DNA of 64,000 bases from Desulfobulbaceae bacterium (GCA_024636345.1 JAGXHG010000030.1:1-64000); one strand, 5' to 3'; shown: positions 25,558-35,779, counted from the stretch's first letter. Notes: generated by a model not told the origin, from the sequence alone. Translations and numbers: made by a program.

Positions 25558-28413
25558 ATGAAATGGACCAATACACTGTTTTTTTTATGTCTTACTCTCT
25601 GTTTTTCCCTTGAGTCAGGATTCTCTGAAGAGGTTCAGGGGAAAGTTTTCCATGATCAGGACTGTCTGAGCACGACCTGGCCCCATGAACAGAGTGATCT
25701 CGTCCCGGATCCCGCCTTGATCTTTGGACGGCTGGACAATGGTTTTCGCTATGTTCTGTTGAAAAACCAAGAGCCGAAGGGGAGGGTGGGCGTCTATCTT
25801 GATATTCAGGCTGGGTCGCTGTGTGAGACAGCCGGACAGCGGGGCATTGCTCATTTTCTTGAACATATGGTTTTTAATGGGTCAACTCATTTTCCAGCGG
25901 GCTCACTCGTTGATTATTTTCAGTCCATAGGGATGAGTTTTGGTGGAGATACCAACGCCCATACCGGTTTTGATGAGACAGTGTATAATATTCTCTTACC
26001 CGGGGCCAGTCCTGAAGAGATGGAAAAGGGACTTCTGGTCATGGCTGATTATGCCCGTGGCGCCTTGTTGTCTGAGACAGAGATCAATCGGGAGCGCGGA
26101 GTTATCCTTTCGGAAAAACGGGCCCGTGATTCGGTCGAGTATCGAAGCCATGAAGCAGGTCTGGCTTTTAGTATGCGTGGGAGCATGGTTCCAGAGCGTA
26201 TGCCTATCGGTGTCCTGGAAACATTGAACAAGGCCGATCGTGGGAGAATGAAGGCCTTTTATGATGCCTGGTACCGGCCTGAGAAGATGATCCTGGTGAT
26301 GGTTGGTGATTTTGATCCGGAGCTGGCGGAGCCGCTGATTCGCGATCGTTTCAAGAGTCTTCGTGGTGAAGGCGCAGCACCTGTTTGTCCGGATCTTGGT
26401 CAAGTGAACCATACGGGGACGGATTTTTTTTATCATCATGAGCCGGAGATGGGCTTTACTGAGGTCACCATTGAAACCGTGTGGAATGAGTTGGAGGGAC
26501 ATGATTCCCTTGCCCAGCAAACGCGCGAGATTCATGAAGCAGCAGCGGGCCGTATTATCCAGCATCGGCTGGACCGGCTTCTGGAAAAAAAGGATACCCC
26601 ATTTACCGAGGGAGAGGTACATTCCGGCATGTTTCTCGGGCGTATCGGCTATGGCATGATCAGTGCCAAGACTGATCCGCGGAAGTGGCAGTTGACCCTG
26701 GGGACGATTGAACAGGTCTTGCGTCAGGCCTTGGAGTATGGTTTCACCGAGCAGGAATTCCAACGGGTGAAAAAAGAGATGATATCGGAACTGGATTCCG
26801 CAGTGCTTACGTCTATAACTCGCGACAGTCAGAAATTGGCGTCGGATTTGATTAACAGACTGAACAGGAATAAGGTCTTAATGTCCCCGCAACAGGAAAG
26901 GGATGCTTTGTCCCCGGTGATTGCGGGGATGAAGGTAGAAGAACTCCATGTCGCCTTTCAAAGAATATGGAATCACCAGGCGCGGCTGATTCAGGTTGTC
27001 GGCAATGTTGATCTCTCAGGAAAAGATCCGCGGTCGCGGATCAAAGGTATTTATGAGTCTGCTTCTACCCATAAGGTGAACCCGCCGAAGATTGCAACCG
27101 ATCTGGTCTTTCCATATCTTCATCTTGTTGCTGACACAAGGCCTGCTCGTAATCAACTTCTGCCTGAGGTTCAGGCAGAGCGAATTGTTTTTGCCAACGG
27201 GGTCATTGTGAACCTGAAACAGACCAAGTTTCAGGACAATGAAGTGCAGATTGCTGCTCATTTCGGGAATGGCAGGCAGGGAGAACCTCGCCCTGGTCTT
27301 GCCGTACTGGCGGAACGTGTGGTTAATGACTCCGGTACCGGTAAATTCCCCAGGTCGGATGTCGAACGGATCCTTGCGGGCAGTACAGTCAAGCTCGATT
27401 TCAAGGTTAACGAGGCCAGCTTTTCCTGGAAGGGGACAGCAGTCAATAAGGATGTTGAGCTCCTCTTTCAGCTCCTGCAGGGGCACATTGCTGATCCTGT
27501 CGTGCGCGAGGATGCTTACTCAAAAGCCATGCAGGGTTTTAAGCAGATGTATGAACAGATGGCCAGTGATGTGAGCGGGACCATGGAGCTGTCGGGAGAG
27601 TCGTTTCTGGCGGGAGGGAATAAAACCTTTGGAATGCCCTCCTGGCAGGACTTTTCCACGCTGACACCGGATCATATTCGTGCCTGGGTAGACCCTGCTG
27701 TATTGTCAGAGGGGCTTGAGGTCTCTCTGGTTGGTGACTTTGACCTCCAGCGTGTGCGAGAACTGGCTAGAGAGTATCTTGCGCCGCTGGCCAAAAGGGA
27801 GAAGAGTGAGGCGGTAGCGGCACAAATTCATTTCCCGGCCGGAGAAACCTTACGGCTTACCGCTCCATCATCCATTGACAAGGCCATGTTGGTGGTGGCC
27901 TGGCCTACGGCTGATTTCTGGGATATAGAGCGGACTCGACGGCTGTATCTGTTGACGGAGGTTTTCTCTGATCGCTTACGTAAGGTTATTCGTGAAAAAC
28001 TGGGGGCGACCTATTCGCCGCAGGTTTTCAATCATCCCAGCAGAAGTTATCCCGGCTATGGTGTTTTACGAGCCGAGTTAATTGTGGCTCCAGATCAAAT
28101 TGAGAAGTTAAGTCGGGAAGTTGTACAGGTTGCCAGTGACTTATGGAAATCCGGGGTGAGCGCGGAGGAACTGGAGCGGGCCAAGGCGCCTATGCTTACT
28201 TCCCTGAAGGACATGGTTCGAGCCAATGGGTACTGGCTTAATTCAGTCCTTGCCCTGTCATCTCGCTATCCACAACAACTCCAGTGGCCGGCAACGATTT
28301 TATCTGCATTTGAATCAGTGACCAAGGAGCAACTGTCCGCTCTGGCCCGTGAGTATCTTGATCCAGCCAAGGTTGCCAGGGTTATGGTTGTTCCTGTAAA
28401 ACAGGGAACGTGA
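25558..28413 (+). CDS. Secreted M16-family zinc peptidase (PqqL/insulinase-like)
   Basis: This 951-residue exported protease starts at ATG 25558, followed by a signal peptide ending near SGFS; the longer frame upstream begins with non-coding-like sequence. The inverted zinc motif HFLEHM (HxxEH) lies near residue 99, and the distal Glu is likely in the later NRERGVILSE helix. The second half repeats the M16 fold without the zinc site, giving the clamshell of full-length M16 enzymes. It should degrade peptides in the periplasm. No partner gene is nearby. Confidence 0.93.
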   Translation: MKWTNTLFFLCLTLCFSLESGFSEEVQGKVFHDQDCLSTTWPHEQSDLVPDPALIFGRLDNGFRYVLLKNQEPKGRVGVYLDIQAGSLCETAGQRGIAHFLEHMVFNGSTHFPAGSLVDYFQSIGMSFGGDTNAHTGFDETVYNILLPGASPEEMEKGLLVMADYARGALLSETEINRERGVILSEKRARDSVEYRSHEAGLAFSMRGSMVPERMPIGVLETLNKADRGRMKAFYDAWYRPEKMILVMVGDFDPELAEPLIRDRFKSLRGEGAAPVCPDLGQVNHTGTDFFYHHEPEMGFTEVTIETVWNELEGHDSLAQQTREIHEAAAGRIIQHRLDRLLEKKDTPFTEGEVHSGMFLGRIGYGMISAKTDPRKWQLTLGTIEQVLRQALEYGFTEQEFQRVKKEMISELDSAVLTSITRDSQKLASDLINRLNRNKVLMSPQQERDALSPVIAGMKVEELHVAFQRIWNHQARLIQVVGNVDLSGKDPRSRIKGIYESASTHKVNPPKIATDLVFPYLHLVADTRPARNQLLPEVQAERIVFANGVIVNLKQTKFQDNEVQIAAHFGNGRQGEPRPGLAVLAERVVNDSGTGKFPRSDVERILAGSTVKLDFKVNEASFSWKGTAVNKDVELLFQLLQGHIADPVVREDAYSKAMQGFKQMYEQMASDVSGTMELSGESFLAGGNKTFGMPSWQDFSTLTPDHIRAWVDPAVLSEGLEVSLVGDFDLQRVRELAREYLAPLAKREKSEAVAAQIHFPAGETLRLTAPSSIDKAMLVVAWPTADFWDIERTRRLYLLTEVFSDRLRKVIREKLGATYSPQVFNHPSRSYPGYGVLRAELIVAPDQIEKLSREVVQVASDLWKSGVSAEELERAKAPMLTSLKDMVRANGYWLNSVLALSSRYPQQLQWPATILSAFESVTKEQLSALAREYLDPAKVARVMVVPVKQGT

Positions 28414-28418
28414 AAAAT

Positions 28419-28451
28419 AAGCTTGAGACGACCTTGAGAACTCAGCTTTTA
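28419..28451. terminator. Weak bidirectional terminator between convergent genes
   Basis: AAGCTTGAG and CTCAGCTT arms, with one bulged base, followed by TTT. It lies in the 35 bp between the M16 and Usp stops. Confidence 0.45.
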
Positions 28452-29378
28452 TCCGACGACCCAAAGGGCGATGTTCTGTGCGTGCTTGATGGTACGATCA
28501 GAAACACCGCCCAGAATTCCTTTGGCGATTTCGTCTCCCCGTCGTCCAATGACAATGGTGCCGCACTGGTGTTTCTTTGCCTGGCGTATTATAGCATGTG
28601 CCGTTTCCAGCTCTGAGACCTCCGGTAAAGTGACGATATTGCTAGCGGAGATGCCAGCCTCGATGAGAAGTTGGGTTGGCCCCTGAAAGATGTGGTCCTC
28701 ACCAGTCAGATGGGTATTGCACCATTCTTTGTCCCAGATATGATAAAAAGATTCAGGATTTGGTTCAATCTTCTTTCCCAGAAAGTGAAGGCAGTGAAAA
28801 AGATAAATAGTGACATCTTCCTGTCCTTCCATGATATGGGCCAAATGATCAATGGCCAGTAGACAAGCTAGAGAGCCATCAACCGGTGCTAGGAAATTTT
28901 TATTTGTGACTTCACCATCAATAATCCAGAGCGGAATTTTGTGGCATTTTTTGAGCAGGGTGGTTGAAACTGACCCCAGAAGCATCTCGCTGAGAGTGTT
29001 TAAGCCCCTTCGGCCCACCAAAATACAATCCACTAAAAGATGTTCGGCCTGGTGCTGGATGGAGGCGGCAATATTATATCCTGACATCTCTACCGTTGAG
29101 TGTATCCGCTCGGGAGCAATCTGCAGGCGGATCAATTTGTCTGTCGCATTCTGCAGATAGTATTGTGCCGTTTGTTTTTTTCTCTCCCCTCCAGAACTGA
29201 GCGGCATCAAGGAGTTGCTGCTGTCGGCTGCAGCCGGAATTACGCTCTGGCTGGCACTGAGACAGGTCATGAGGTGAAAGTGGATGTCAGGATTGTCGGC
29301 AAAAAGGAGGGCGATGTATTCCAGCGACTGGCTGGAATAACTGGATCCGTCAACGGCAATCAGTAGTTGTTTTTTCAT
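28449..29378 (-). CDS. Tandem universal stress protein
   Basis: This 309-residue protein is made of two Usp domains. Each ends in an ATP-binding type signature: VGRRGLNTLSEMLLGSVS (about residues 121-138) and IGRRGDEIAKGILGGVSD (about 280-297). Both fit G-2x-G-9x-G(S/T). Such tandem Usps bind adenine nucleotides and respond to stress or growth arrest. It is a single-gene unit divergent from the PilZ gene. Confidence 0.92.
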   Translation of the reverse strand: MKKQLLIAVDGSSYSSQSLEYIALLFADNPDIHFHLMTCLSASQSVIPAAADSSNSLMPLSSGGERKKQTAQYYLQNATDKLIRLQIAPERIHSTVEMSGYNIAASIQHQAEHLLVDCILVGRRGLNTLSEMLLGSVSTTLLKKCHKIPLWIIDGEVTNKNFLAPVDGSLACLLAIDHLAHIMEGQEDVTIYLFHCLHFLGKKIEPNPESFYHIWDKEWCNTHLTGEDHIFQGPTQLLIEAGISASNIVTLPEVSELETAHAIIRQAKKHQCGTIVIGRRGDEIAKGILGGVSDRTIKHAQNIALWVVG

Positions 29379-29458
29379 GAGTAGCAGATGGGGAATGAAT
29401 TTTTTGTGTATATGTATTGTATGATCAGCTTCTGGTTAAAGTCAACAGAAAAGAAGGA

Positions 29459-29489
29459 TTGACAAAAGGATTGCTTGCAATGCTATACT
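29459..29489 (+). promoter_or_regulatory. Probable sigma-70 promoter of the PilZ gene
   Basis: TTGACA at 29459-29464 and TATACT at 29484-29489 with a rather long 19-base spacer. The leader would be about 80 bases. Confidence 0.45.
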
Positions 29490-29575
29490 GTCAATACTTG
29501 TGAAATGAGCAGGTAAAGGTGTGTCTCGTGCTGTCTCTTTAAAATGTTTTTCGGTAATAGAGGTGTAAGCTGGAT

Positions 29576-29941
29576 ATGGAGAAAAAGAACGAGAGAAGGA
29601 TGTGTACCCGCACTCCTTTTTTTACCGATGTGACGTTAAAGCTAGAGGGTACTGATTCCGCTATGCCGGCTGAACTTGTGAATATCAGTATCAGCGGCAT
29701 GTTTGTACAGATTGGTCAGAGTATTCCAGTGGGAACATCCTGCACGATAGAGATAATCGTCACAGGTCATCATAGTCGTCTGCTTCTTGATGATATTCGG
29801 GGTGAGGTGGTCCGAGAGGATGAACATGGGCTTGCCATTCACTTTACTTCCAGAATGGAATGGTTTGTCCTCTTTAATGTCTATACTCATTATTGTCGGC
29901 AGGCAGTAGAAAAGGCTGGAGGTGATTTCTCTGAAATGTAG
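29576..29941 (+). CDS. PilZ-domain protein (c-di-GMP receptor candidate)
   Basis: This 121-residue protein is a stand-alone PilZ domain. The N-terminal arginine cluster (ERRMCTRTPF) and the NISISGMFV run fit the RxxxR and (D/N)xSxxG ligand motifs, so c-di-GMP binding is plausible. It lacks an output domain and so should act by contacting a partner such as a motility or exopolysaccharide protein. It is monocistronic as far as can be seen. The type IV pilin at the left end is a possible functional link but is distant. Confidence 0.88.
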   Translation: MEKKNERRMCTRTPFFTDVTLKLEGTDSAMPAELVNISISGMFVQIGQSIPVGTSCTIEIIVTGHHSRLLLDDIRGEVVREDEHGLAIHFTSRMEWFVLFNVYTHYCRQAVEKAGGDFSEM

Positions 29942-30319
29942 CTTGAACAAGGATTGTTGGGTTTATTTTACCCTAACGAGTCATTTATATGAAGAATACG
30001 ATTTCTTTAATCTTGTCGCTGCCAGCCTATCTATTCGCTGGCTAATGCGTAAACCTTCAGTTGACTGACCTTCGCGTCTTACTGTCTCTGTAGATGTCCT
30101 GCCTTCCCGGGTGGAGTCAGATCCGCTGGATCACATGACCTTGCCTGATCGCACAAAAAATCCCCGTTACCTTTTTCCGTCTCTTTTGTCTTTATGGGAA
30201 AATACGGACTGTAAATATACAAGGAACGGCGGTATTCACTTCACTCTCCTTATAATTTTCCTGATCGACACCCTTGGTCTTGTTCGCCGCAGTGAGTTGA
30301 TGATAAGTTGATGGGCCTA
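29942..30319. other. Gene-free stretch with a small hairpin
   Basis: No convincing gene is present. A GCCAGC / GCTGGC hairpin at 30021-30042 may terminate the PilZ transcript, though it lacks a U-run. A 66-codon plus frame at 30111 has no family resemblance or ribosome site. Together with the transposase remnant that follows, this looks like an old insertion site. Confidence 0.5.
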
Positions 30320-30436
30320 TCAATACAGCATTTTGAAGTAGGTGGTTTCATTTGAAAACCATTCGTCAAACCCCTGCATCGTTCGCGGATAATCAACACC
30401 ACTTACAGGGTGCTTTGGATAAGCTGGATCGTCCAT
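30320..30436 (-). pseudogene. IS1595 (ISXO2-like) transposase, N-terminal remnant
   Basis: A 38-codon minus-strand frame reads through SGVDYPRTMQGFDEWFSNET before a stop. The YPRT-x3-FDEWF pattern is the usual N-terminus of IS1595-family transposases, ahead of the zinc-ribbon. The zinc-ribbon and DDE domain are missing and no terminal repeats could be defined. It is probably the relic of an insertion. Confidence 0.4.
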
Positions 30437-30502
30437 AATCCTATTATACTAACTATGAGAGCAAAATGGATACCCCCCCTTACATGGAAATGCTGCGCTA
30501 GA

Positions 30503-30545
30503 AAACAGCGGAGGCTGGAATTTTTATATACTGCCTCCGCTGTTT
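30503..30545 (-). terminator. Terminator of the 12-haem cytochrome gene
   Basis: Perfect 13 bp arms (AAACAGCGGAGGC and its complement) with a 17-base loop and a short U-run on the minus strand, 24 bp past the stop. Confidence 0.85.
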
Positions 30546-30568
30546 CTTACGTGGGTATCACAAGTCAC

Positions 30569-32431
30569 TTAGAAAGTATGGCAGGTGCTGCACTTATAAT
30601 TTTTATCTGTGACATGTTTTGTGTGAATTTTCTGGGTTGTGGCTGTCTTGCTACCATGGCACTCATTGCACAAGTCGCTTTTCACCTTTTTCAACGGGGC
30701 ACCGCTACCATGGCAGGCATTGCAGGAAAAACCTTCGCTACGGACATGCCTGTCATGCATGGTAACACGGTTGGTAGTCTTGAGGCTATGGCAGAGAGCG
30801 CAGAGGTCCAGACTGCTGTTACGAAAATCATGATAGCCAAGCTTGGCAAACGGTATTCTGCTGTTAGTGGAGAGGCCGCTGGTGCCGTTGTGGCAGTCGG
30901 TGCAGGAAAGAGCTGATGACGCAGGCTCTACGCCATGATTGAGCAACTGGTAAGTATCTGTGGTGATCCATTCAACCGGCTCGTTGGCAGGGTAACCCAT
31001 GTTCACCAGACCTGATTGTATTGCTGTGGTGATATTACCAGTTCCACCAAGGTAGATAAATGTATCAAGTGCGACCAGGCTATTACCCCGGACTGTCTTC
31101 GGCTGAACAGCGGTTTTGTACTTGAATGGATAAATTTTTGTTGTTGTATCGTTGATGTCAAAAATTCCGAGAGGTCTGGAGGTTGGATAGGTATTCAGGG
31201 CCGCATCAAAGGTACGGGATGCATCATCCCCGAGCAGGTAGTTATCGCTCTTTCTGTTCCACCATTTGTATTCGGGGATCAGGTCGGCAGCCTTCTCGAT
31301 CAGTGGAGGCCCTGGGCAGGGAGTGGTTGTATCACAGAGGTTTGCATCAGTGCCGTCCTCATGCTGACGCCAGTCTCGATGTATTTCGGTTGCCACCTTG
31401 GCATAGGTCGGGATGTGGCAGACCTGGCAGGCAATCTTGCCTCGCGCGGCATGTCTGTCTATAGTGGGATCGGTATGACCGGTGGTAGCCATGGTGGTAT
31501 GGCAGGTTGTGCATGATATCTCTGAGCCGCGTGTTACATCATCAGTGACTCGGAGATCAGATCCTTTACCTATGGTTTTGTGATTTTTAAATTGATGGCA
31601 AGCCTGGCAGGCCAAATCACTTTTGTTTGTATTCATATGGACATCAAAGTTGGGATCCGTATTGGTAGTGGTGGCCATGGACAGATCGCCCCGTTTGATT
31701 CCATCACCACCGCCGGCATTGGCATGGCATTTCAGGCAGGTGGCTCGAGTAGGCTTGTGGATATTTTGCACCATACTGTCTGTTGGATTAGCGACACCCA
31801 TAGAACCGTCGGCAAGCCTGATCCGTACCTTTGCATATTCTTCATTATGGCATACCAGACAATCGATATTTTCCAGGCCCGCTTTCGTATCATCGGGTCT
31901 CAAGCCGCGGCCGGTATGGCATTTGCCGCATAGCTGCCAGTCACCGGCTATATTGGTACAATAACTGTTCACTGCATTGGTGAGTTTGCCTTGCTTGATG
32001 TTAGTTCCATTAACCATATCCGGGGCATCCCCCAGCCATTTATAATGGGTGGAACCGGACATCTCTTGTGCTTCTTTCGTATGGCAGCTTAAGCAGTTGC
32101 CAGGATAATTTTTATAAAGCAGGTTTGCATGGGGGATGCTTGGATCGCAGGACAAATCTGCTCCTGAACAGTCCTGATCAATACCATCACCACAGATTTC
32201 ACTTGCACCCGGGTGGACGATGGGGTCATGGTCGTTACAATCGCCTTTCGACAGCGAGTATCCATCAGCATCGGCGTCGATTGAACTGCCGGAGCGGTCT
32301 GCCAGTAAGAGAAAGGAGATGATCGCGTTCATCGATTGATTTGCCGCCGTGGCCTGGTGTGGAAATGTTAGAAGAAAAAAGAAAAAAAACAAATAAAGAA
32401 AACGGGATATAATGGCTTGTCTTCCCTTCAT
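30569..32431 (-). CDS. Exported 12-haem cytochrome c with N-terminal MopE-type metal-binding motif
   Basis: This 620-residue protein starts at ATG 32431 with AAAGGAGG upstream; a longer frame upstream lacks a start signal. A signal peptide ends near ATAA. Next is a MopE-type cation motif ([19 protein letters not shown] then [10 protein letters not shown], about residues 53-95). Twelve CxxCH sites follow: CLSCH, CGKCH, CLVCH, CLKCH, CQACH, CTTCH, CQVCH, CTDCH, CALCH, CNACH, CNECH and CSTCH. A haem-free stretch of roughly 140 residues lies between the seventh and eighth. It is expected in the periplasm or outer surface and could act in extracellular or inter-protein electron transfer. It stands alone: no porin or other cytochrome is adjacent. 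Confidence 0.93.
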   Translation of the reverse strand: MKGRQAIISRFLYLFFFFFLLTFPHQATAANQSMNAIISFLLLADRSGSSIDADADGYSLSKGDCNDHDPIVHPGASEICGDGIDQDCSGADLSCDPSIPHANLLYKNYPGNCLSCHTKEAQEMSGSTHYKWLGDAPDMVNGTNIKQGKLTNAVNSYCTNIAGDWQLCGKCHTGRGLRPDDTKAGLENIDCLVCHNEEYAKVRIRLADGSMGVANPTDSMVQNIHKPTRATCLKCHANAGGGDGIKRGDLSMATTTNTDPNFDVHMNTNKSDLACQACHQFKNHKTIGKGSDLRVTDDVTRGSEISCTTCHTTMATTGHTDPTIDRHAARGKIACQVCHIPTYAKVATEIHRDWRQHEDGTDANLCDTTTPCPGPPLIEKAADLIPEYKWWNRKSDNYLLGDDASRTFDAALNTYPTSRPLGIFDINDTTTKIYPFKYKTAVQPKTVRGNSLVALDTFIYLGGTGNITTAIQSGLVNMGYPANEPVEWITTDTYQLLNHGVEPASSALSCTDCHNGTSGLSTNSRIPFAKLGYHDFRNSSLDLCALCHSLKTTNRVTMHDRHVRSEGFSCNACHGSGAPLKKVKSDLCNECHGSKTATTQKIHTKHVTDKNYKCSTCHTF

Positions 32432-33034
32432 GATTGTTCCTCCTTTGTATAACGAATTAAGAATGGAGACCTGTGAAATTTGGGAAGCGGTCGCCCAGAA
32501 TTGTGAATGAACAGGGGGAAATCTGTCGTAACAGTGGTAAGTTGTCTTCTGTTGCCTTAGAACCTCTTGGAAGTTTGGGTAAGTGCTGACTTGCCTTGTT
32601 TCTGGACACAACAATACCTATCCATGCGAAATTGTTGGTTGTGCAGAGTTATAATTAAACGAACAAAAATTTTATACGGCACGCCCTGTTTCAAGAGGTT
32701 GTTGTAAATAGTCACTATCGTGTCTGATTCATCATTCTGATCCAAGTCGCCAATAGTGGTTCTCTTTATACGGCCAGGTTGCTTAAAAGTTATAAGGTCC
32801 AATCACTCCCCTGTATGTGAAACGGTAAATCGTATGTTAACTTTCTTTTTGAAAGTTTCCGGTGTGTATTGAATGTCGAACTTGTCTCCTATCAATATTC
32901 CCAGTCTCTACAAGAAAAAGATCGAGCATCTACCGAAAACATTGAGACTTTTTATAACTTTCAAAAAGTATGTCGGAAAAAACATTATTATTCACCCCTT
33001 GAAGGCGTTTGAATATTGGGTTTTCTCTATTAAA
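32432..33034. other. Long gene-free region upstream of the 12-haem cytochrome
   Basis: This 600 bp stretch contains the leader of the cytochrome gene. Two small frames (32557-32802 minus, 32873-33082 plus) have unremarkable composition and no ribosome site, and the second runs into a MITE. No riboswitch consensus was recognised. Confidence 0.5.
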
Positions 33035-33176
33035 GGGTACCTTGAAAAATGGTCTTTTTGCCTAAGATTTGCATTGTTCTAAAAATTTTATCCTCGGGAT
33101 ATCGACTATATGCCTGCTGTAATATTTTCTTCACACTTTGGTCTTGAATAAAAATCCTGATTTTTCAAAGTACCCT
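33035..33176. mobile_element. IS630/mariner-like MITE, copy 2 (diverged)
   Basis: The element is bounded by AGGGTACCTTGAAAAAT and its imperfect complement ATTTTTCAAAGTACCCT, about 142 bp apart. Its interior lines up with the element at 11181-11324: GGTCTTTTTGCC near the left, TATATGCCTGCT in the middle, TTGAATAAAAATCCTGAT near the right. It has no coding capacity. Outer ends differ between the copies, so they are diverged members of one family. Confidence 0.6.
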
Positions 33177-33350
33177 AAAGAAACAACATGGATGATGAGA
33201 GTAACAATTATAATAATAATACTCATTATTGAAACATGCAACTGGCACAGTAAGAAAAAGGCACAGGTAAAAAAGGAATGTTACATTGATGGTGACCCGT
33301 AAAACCAGGGTCTGGTTATCTGGATGGTAGTGATTTAAAAACAGTGATTG

Positions 33351-34001
33351 TTACCGTACAATGAGATTGTGTAGCTCATTAATGTCATTATCCTGAGCAG
33401 GAAAATGCTTTTTGAGCTGCCTGCCAATCTCGAGAATGGCTTCACAAACGGCCTCGCATTGACGTCTTTCCACGATTCCTTGGGTGATCAGGTCAATAAT
33501 TCCCTGCCACTGTTCCGGGTTGATGTGGGCGTTGATCCCGGTGTCAGCTAGCACCCAGACCTTGCGTTCCAGAATGGAAATGAAGATCAGAATTCCATTT
33601 GCATCCTTAGTCTTGTAGAGCTTTTCCGTAAAAAAACTGGTGATTGCCGCCTCTTCTACTTCGGCTTCGACCTGTTTCCGGGACAGGAATAATCGTTTCA
33701 ACCAGGAAAACCGGTAGACCAATCCATAAAAAATGCCGTAAAGAGTTATAAAAAGGGCGATAAAAATCCACACATTCTGAGAACCTAGCCAGAAAAGGCC
33801 GCTGACGATTGGCATAAGGAGCAAAGAGAAAGGGAGGGCTAGTACTGTTGCCCCGACAATTATGGCTGTGGGATACGAGTGACTGGCCGAGACCACCATG
33901 GGAACGATCTCACCCGAGGTCTGCTGCTCCATCTGCTGAACCAGAGCAGAGATCGTATCTTGTTCTGTTTTCGTTAGAAACTGTTGAGCTAAAGTCTGCA
34001 T
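33351..34001 (-). CDS. TPM-domain membrane protein
   Basis: This 216-residue protein has an N-terminal TPM-type segment (SALVQQMEQQTSGEIVPMVV), two close membrane helices (about residues 45-100) and a second TPM-like part with GILIFISILERKVWVLADTGIN. The family (PF04536) accompanies LemA and YgcG genes, but its biochemical function is not settled; a link to membrane-protein assembly or phosphatase activity has been proposed for relatives. It is last of three genes and begins three bases after the previous stop. Confidence 0.88.
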   Translation of the reverse strand: MQTLAQQFLTKTEQDTISALVQQMEQQTSGEIVPMVVSASHSYPTAIIVGATVLALPFSLLLMPIVSGLFWLGSQNVWIFIALFITLYGIFYGLVYRFSWLKRLFLSRKQVEAEVEEAAITSFFTEKLYKTKDANGILIFISILERKVWVLADTGINAHINPEQWQGIIDLITQGIVERRQCEAVCEAILEIGRQLKKHFPAQDNDINELHNLIVR

Positions 34002-34004
34002 TTT

Positions 34005-34886
34005 TTACCAACTCCCTGAGGCTCCACCGCCACCAAAACTGCCGCCGCCCCCACTGAATCCGCCAAACCCACCTGAGGAACCACCGCCAAAACCACCACT
34101 CCCGCCCAAGTATCCGCCGGAGGTGCCTCCTGTTGCTTTAGCCATGCGGGCCGCAATCAGGCCGATAACAAATCCCAGTAAAGCCAGGGCCAGCAGCATC
34201 AGGCCACCGAGACCCAGGGCTATCACCCCGAAAACAGGAGCGAGAATTGCCCCGATTCCTGCCGCCACCCATGGGACGCGGGCTAACATTCTGCCGAGAA
34301 TCGAGAAAAGGATCAGCAGAAAGATGATAATGGCACCGGGGTCAGCACCGCTATTTTGGTATTGGTTGTTGGTTGTTGCCGTGAACTCACCTTTAACTAC
34401 AGCCATCATGGCGGAAATCCCATCGATTACCCCCTGGTCAAAGTTTCCCTCCTTGAACCTGGGGGTGATAATGTCCCGAATAATACGGCCGGATACCAGA
34501 TCTGTTAACTTCCCTTCAAGGCCATAACCGACTTCTATGCGGAGTTTGCGATCATTCTTGGCGATCAGGAGCAGGGCGCCGTTATCCAGCTTGTTCTGTC
34601 CGAGTTTCCACGCCTCTACCACCCGCAGAGAAAAATCCTCCAGAGACGCGCCGTCCAGAGAAGGAACAGTCAACAGCACAATCTGGGTCGATTCCGCAGT
34701 CTCAAAATTCTGCAAGACAGCTTCAAGTTGATGGGCCGTGGCCGGGGCAAGAATCCCGGCATAATCATTGACCCGTCCTTTGAGCGGCGGGACTTCAAGG
34801 GCCAGGGCGGGGCGCGTGCCAAGAAAGATCAAAGCCAGGCTGAGAAACAGTCCGACCAATCTTTTTGTGAGAAAAGTCCTGCGCAT
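34005..34886 (-). CDS. YgcG-like TPM-domain protein with glycine-rich C-terminus
   Basis: This 293-residue protein has a signal peptide (ending near ALA) and a periplasmic TPM domain (about residues 35-165) with RVNDYAGIL and a KLRIEVGYGLEGKLTD core. Two membrane helices follow (about 185-245), then a long Gly/Ser/Phe tail. This layout is typical of YgcG/TPM proteins encoded with LemA. It likely acts at the envelope. The repeated GGFGG and GGSFGG units make the tail low-complexity. Confidence 0.92.
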   Translation of the reverse strand: MRRTFLTKRLVGLFLSLALIFLGTRPALALEVPPLKGRVNDYAGILAPATAHQLEAVLQNFETAESTQIVLLTVPSLDGASLEDFSLRVVEAWKLGQNKLDNGALLLIAKNDRKLRIEVGYGLEGKLTDLVSGRIIRDIITPRFKEGNFDQGVIDGISAMMAVVKGEFTATTNNQYQNSGADPGAIIIFLLILFSILGRMLARVPWVAAGIGAILAPVFGVIALGLGGLMLLALALLGFVIGLIAARMAKATGGTSGGYLGGSGGFGGGSSGGFGGFSGGGGSFGGGGASGSW

Positions 34887-34892
34887 GGGGAA

Positions 34893-35477
34893 TTAGAACG
34901 TAACTTTGGGCACAGCTTTGGCTGTCTCTTCGGCCTTGAAGTACTCCTTCTTCACCAAGTGCAGCAGGAATTTATTGGTCAGGCTGGCAGGAAACTTTCT
35001 GATAGAACCGTTAAACATCTCCACAGCCTCATTGTAACGCTGCCTGGCCACGTTGATCCTGTTTTCCGTGCCTTCAAGTTGGTTTTGGAGATCAAGAAAG
35101 TTCTGATTGGCCTTGAGGTCAGGATATTGTTCCACGACAACCATCAGGCGGGAAAGAGCCGAAGAGAGAGCGCCCTGAGAGGCTTGAAGTTGTTGCATGG
35201 CTGCCGGATTGCTCAGGTCAGCGGGAGAAAGCTGGATTGAGGTCGCCTTGGACCGGGCCTCTATAACCTTTTGCAAGGTTTCTTGTTCATGTGTGGCATA
35301 GCCTTTGACCGTTGCTACCAGATTGGGGATCAGGTCAGCACGTCGTTGCAGCGTGGATTCAATATCGGCCCAGGCCTTGAAGACCGTTTCTTCCTGAGTC
35401 TGCAAGGAGTTATAGCCACAGCTGGATAGAAGCATGGCAACAAGGAGCATGACTCCGAAAATTATGATTCGTTTCAT
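34893..35477 (-). CDS. lemA: LemA-family lipoprotein
   Basis: This 194-residue protein has a lipobox (LLSSC, Cys20). The LemA signature includes [37 protein letters not shown], then [19 protein letters not shown] and a C-terminal FKAEE. It is a helical bundle at the membrane. LemA genes usually stand first in an operon with TPM/YgcG proteins, as here. The exact function is unresolved. The 5' gap to the cobalamin leader shows no gene. Confidence 0.94.
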   Translation of the reverse strand: MKRIIIFGVMLLVAMLLSSCGYNSLQTQEETVFKAWADIESTLQRRADLIPNLVATVKGYATHEQETLQKVIEARSKATSIQLSPADLSNPAAMQQLQASQGALSSALSRLMVVVEQYPDLKANQNFLDLQNQLEGTENRINVARQRYNEAVEMFNGSIRKFPASLTNKFLLHLVKKEYFKAEETAKAVPKVTF

Positions 35478-35750
35478 AATAACCTCCTGAAAGAATGAGA
35501 TGAACAGAGAAAAAAAGATGATGAGAAGACTTGCTTTACAGAGTCCGGTATTCTGAGAATCCTGAAAGCCTGGCAGTCGTTACGAAACAACCCTTGTTTT
35601 CCTGATCATTCTGCTACGGCTATTGACGTCAGTCACGACATCAATAGTATGATTTCTTGAATAACAGTCAAGTGCATAATAAGTTTATAATAACGCTACC
35701 ACAGACAACCTTCATCTTTCAACTTTTAACTTTCAGCCCTCCAGTCAATC

Positions 35751-35779
35751 TTGACAAAATTGATGATTGCAGGTATTTG
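35751..35779 (+). promoter_or_regulatory. Possible promoter of the cobalamin operon
   Basis: TTGACA is followed after 17 bases by a poor -10 (TATTTG). A better -10-like TAGAAT lies just before the riboswitch but lacks a clear -35. The first pair would leave about 65 bases before the aptamer. Confidence 0.35.

Noticed and set aside
30410-30916. 168-codon plus-strand frame at the 3' end of the 12-haem gene, with cysteine- and glycine-rich runs
   Set aside because: It is the reverse complement of haem-binding repeats in the cytochrome gene.
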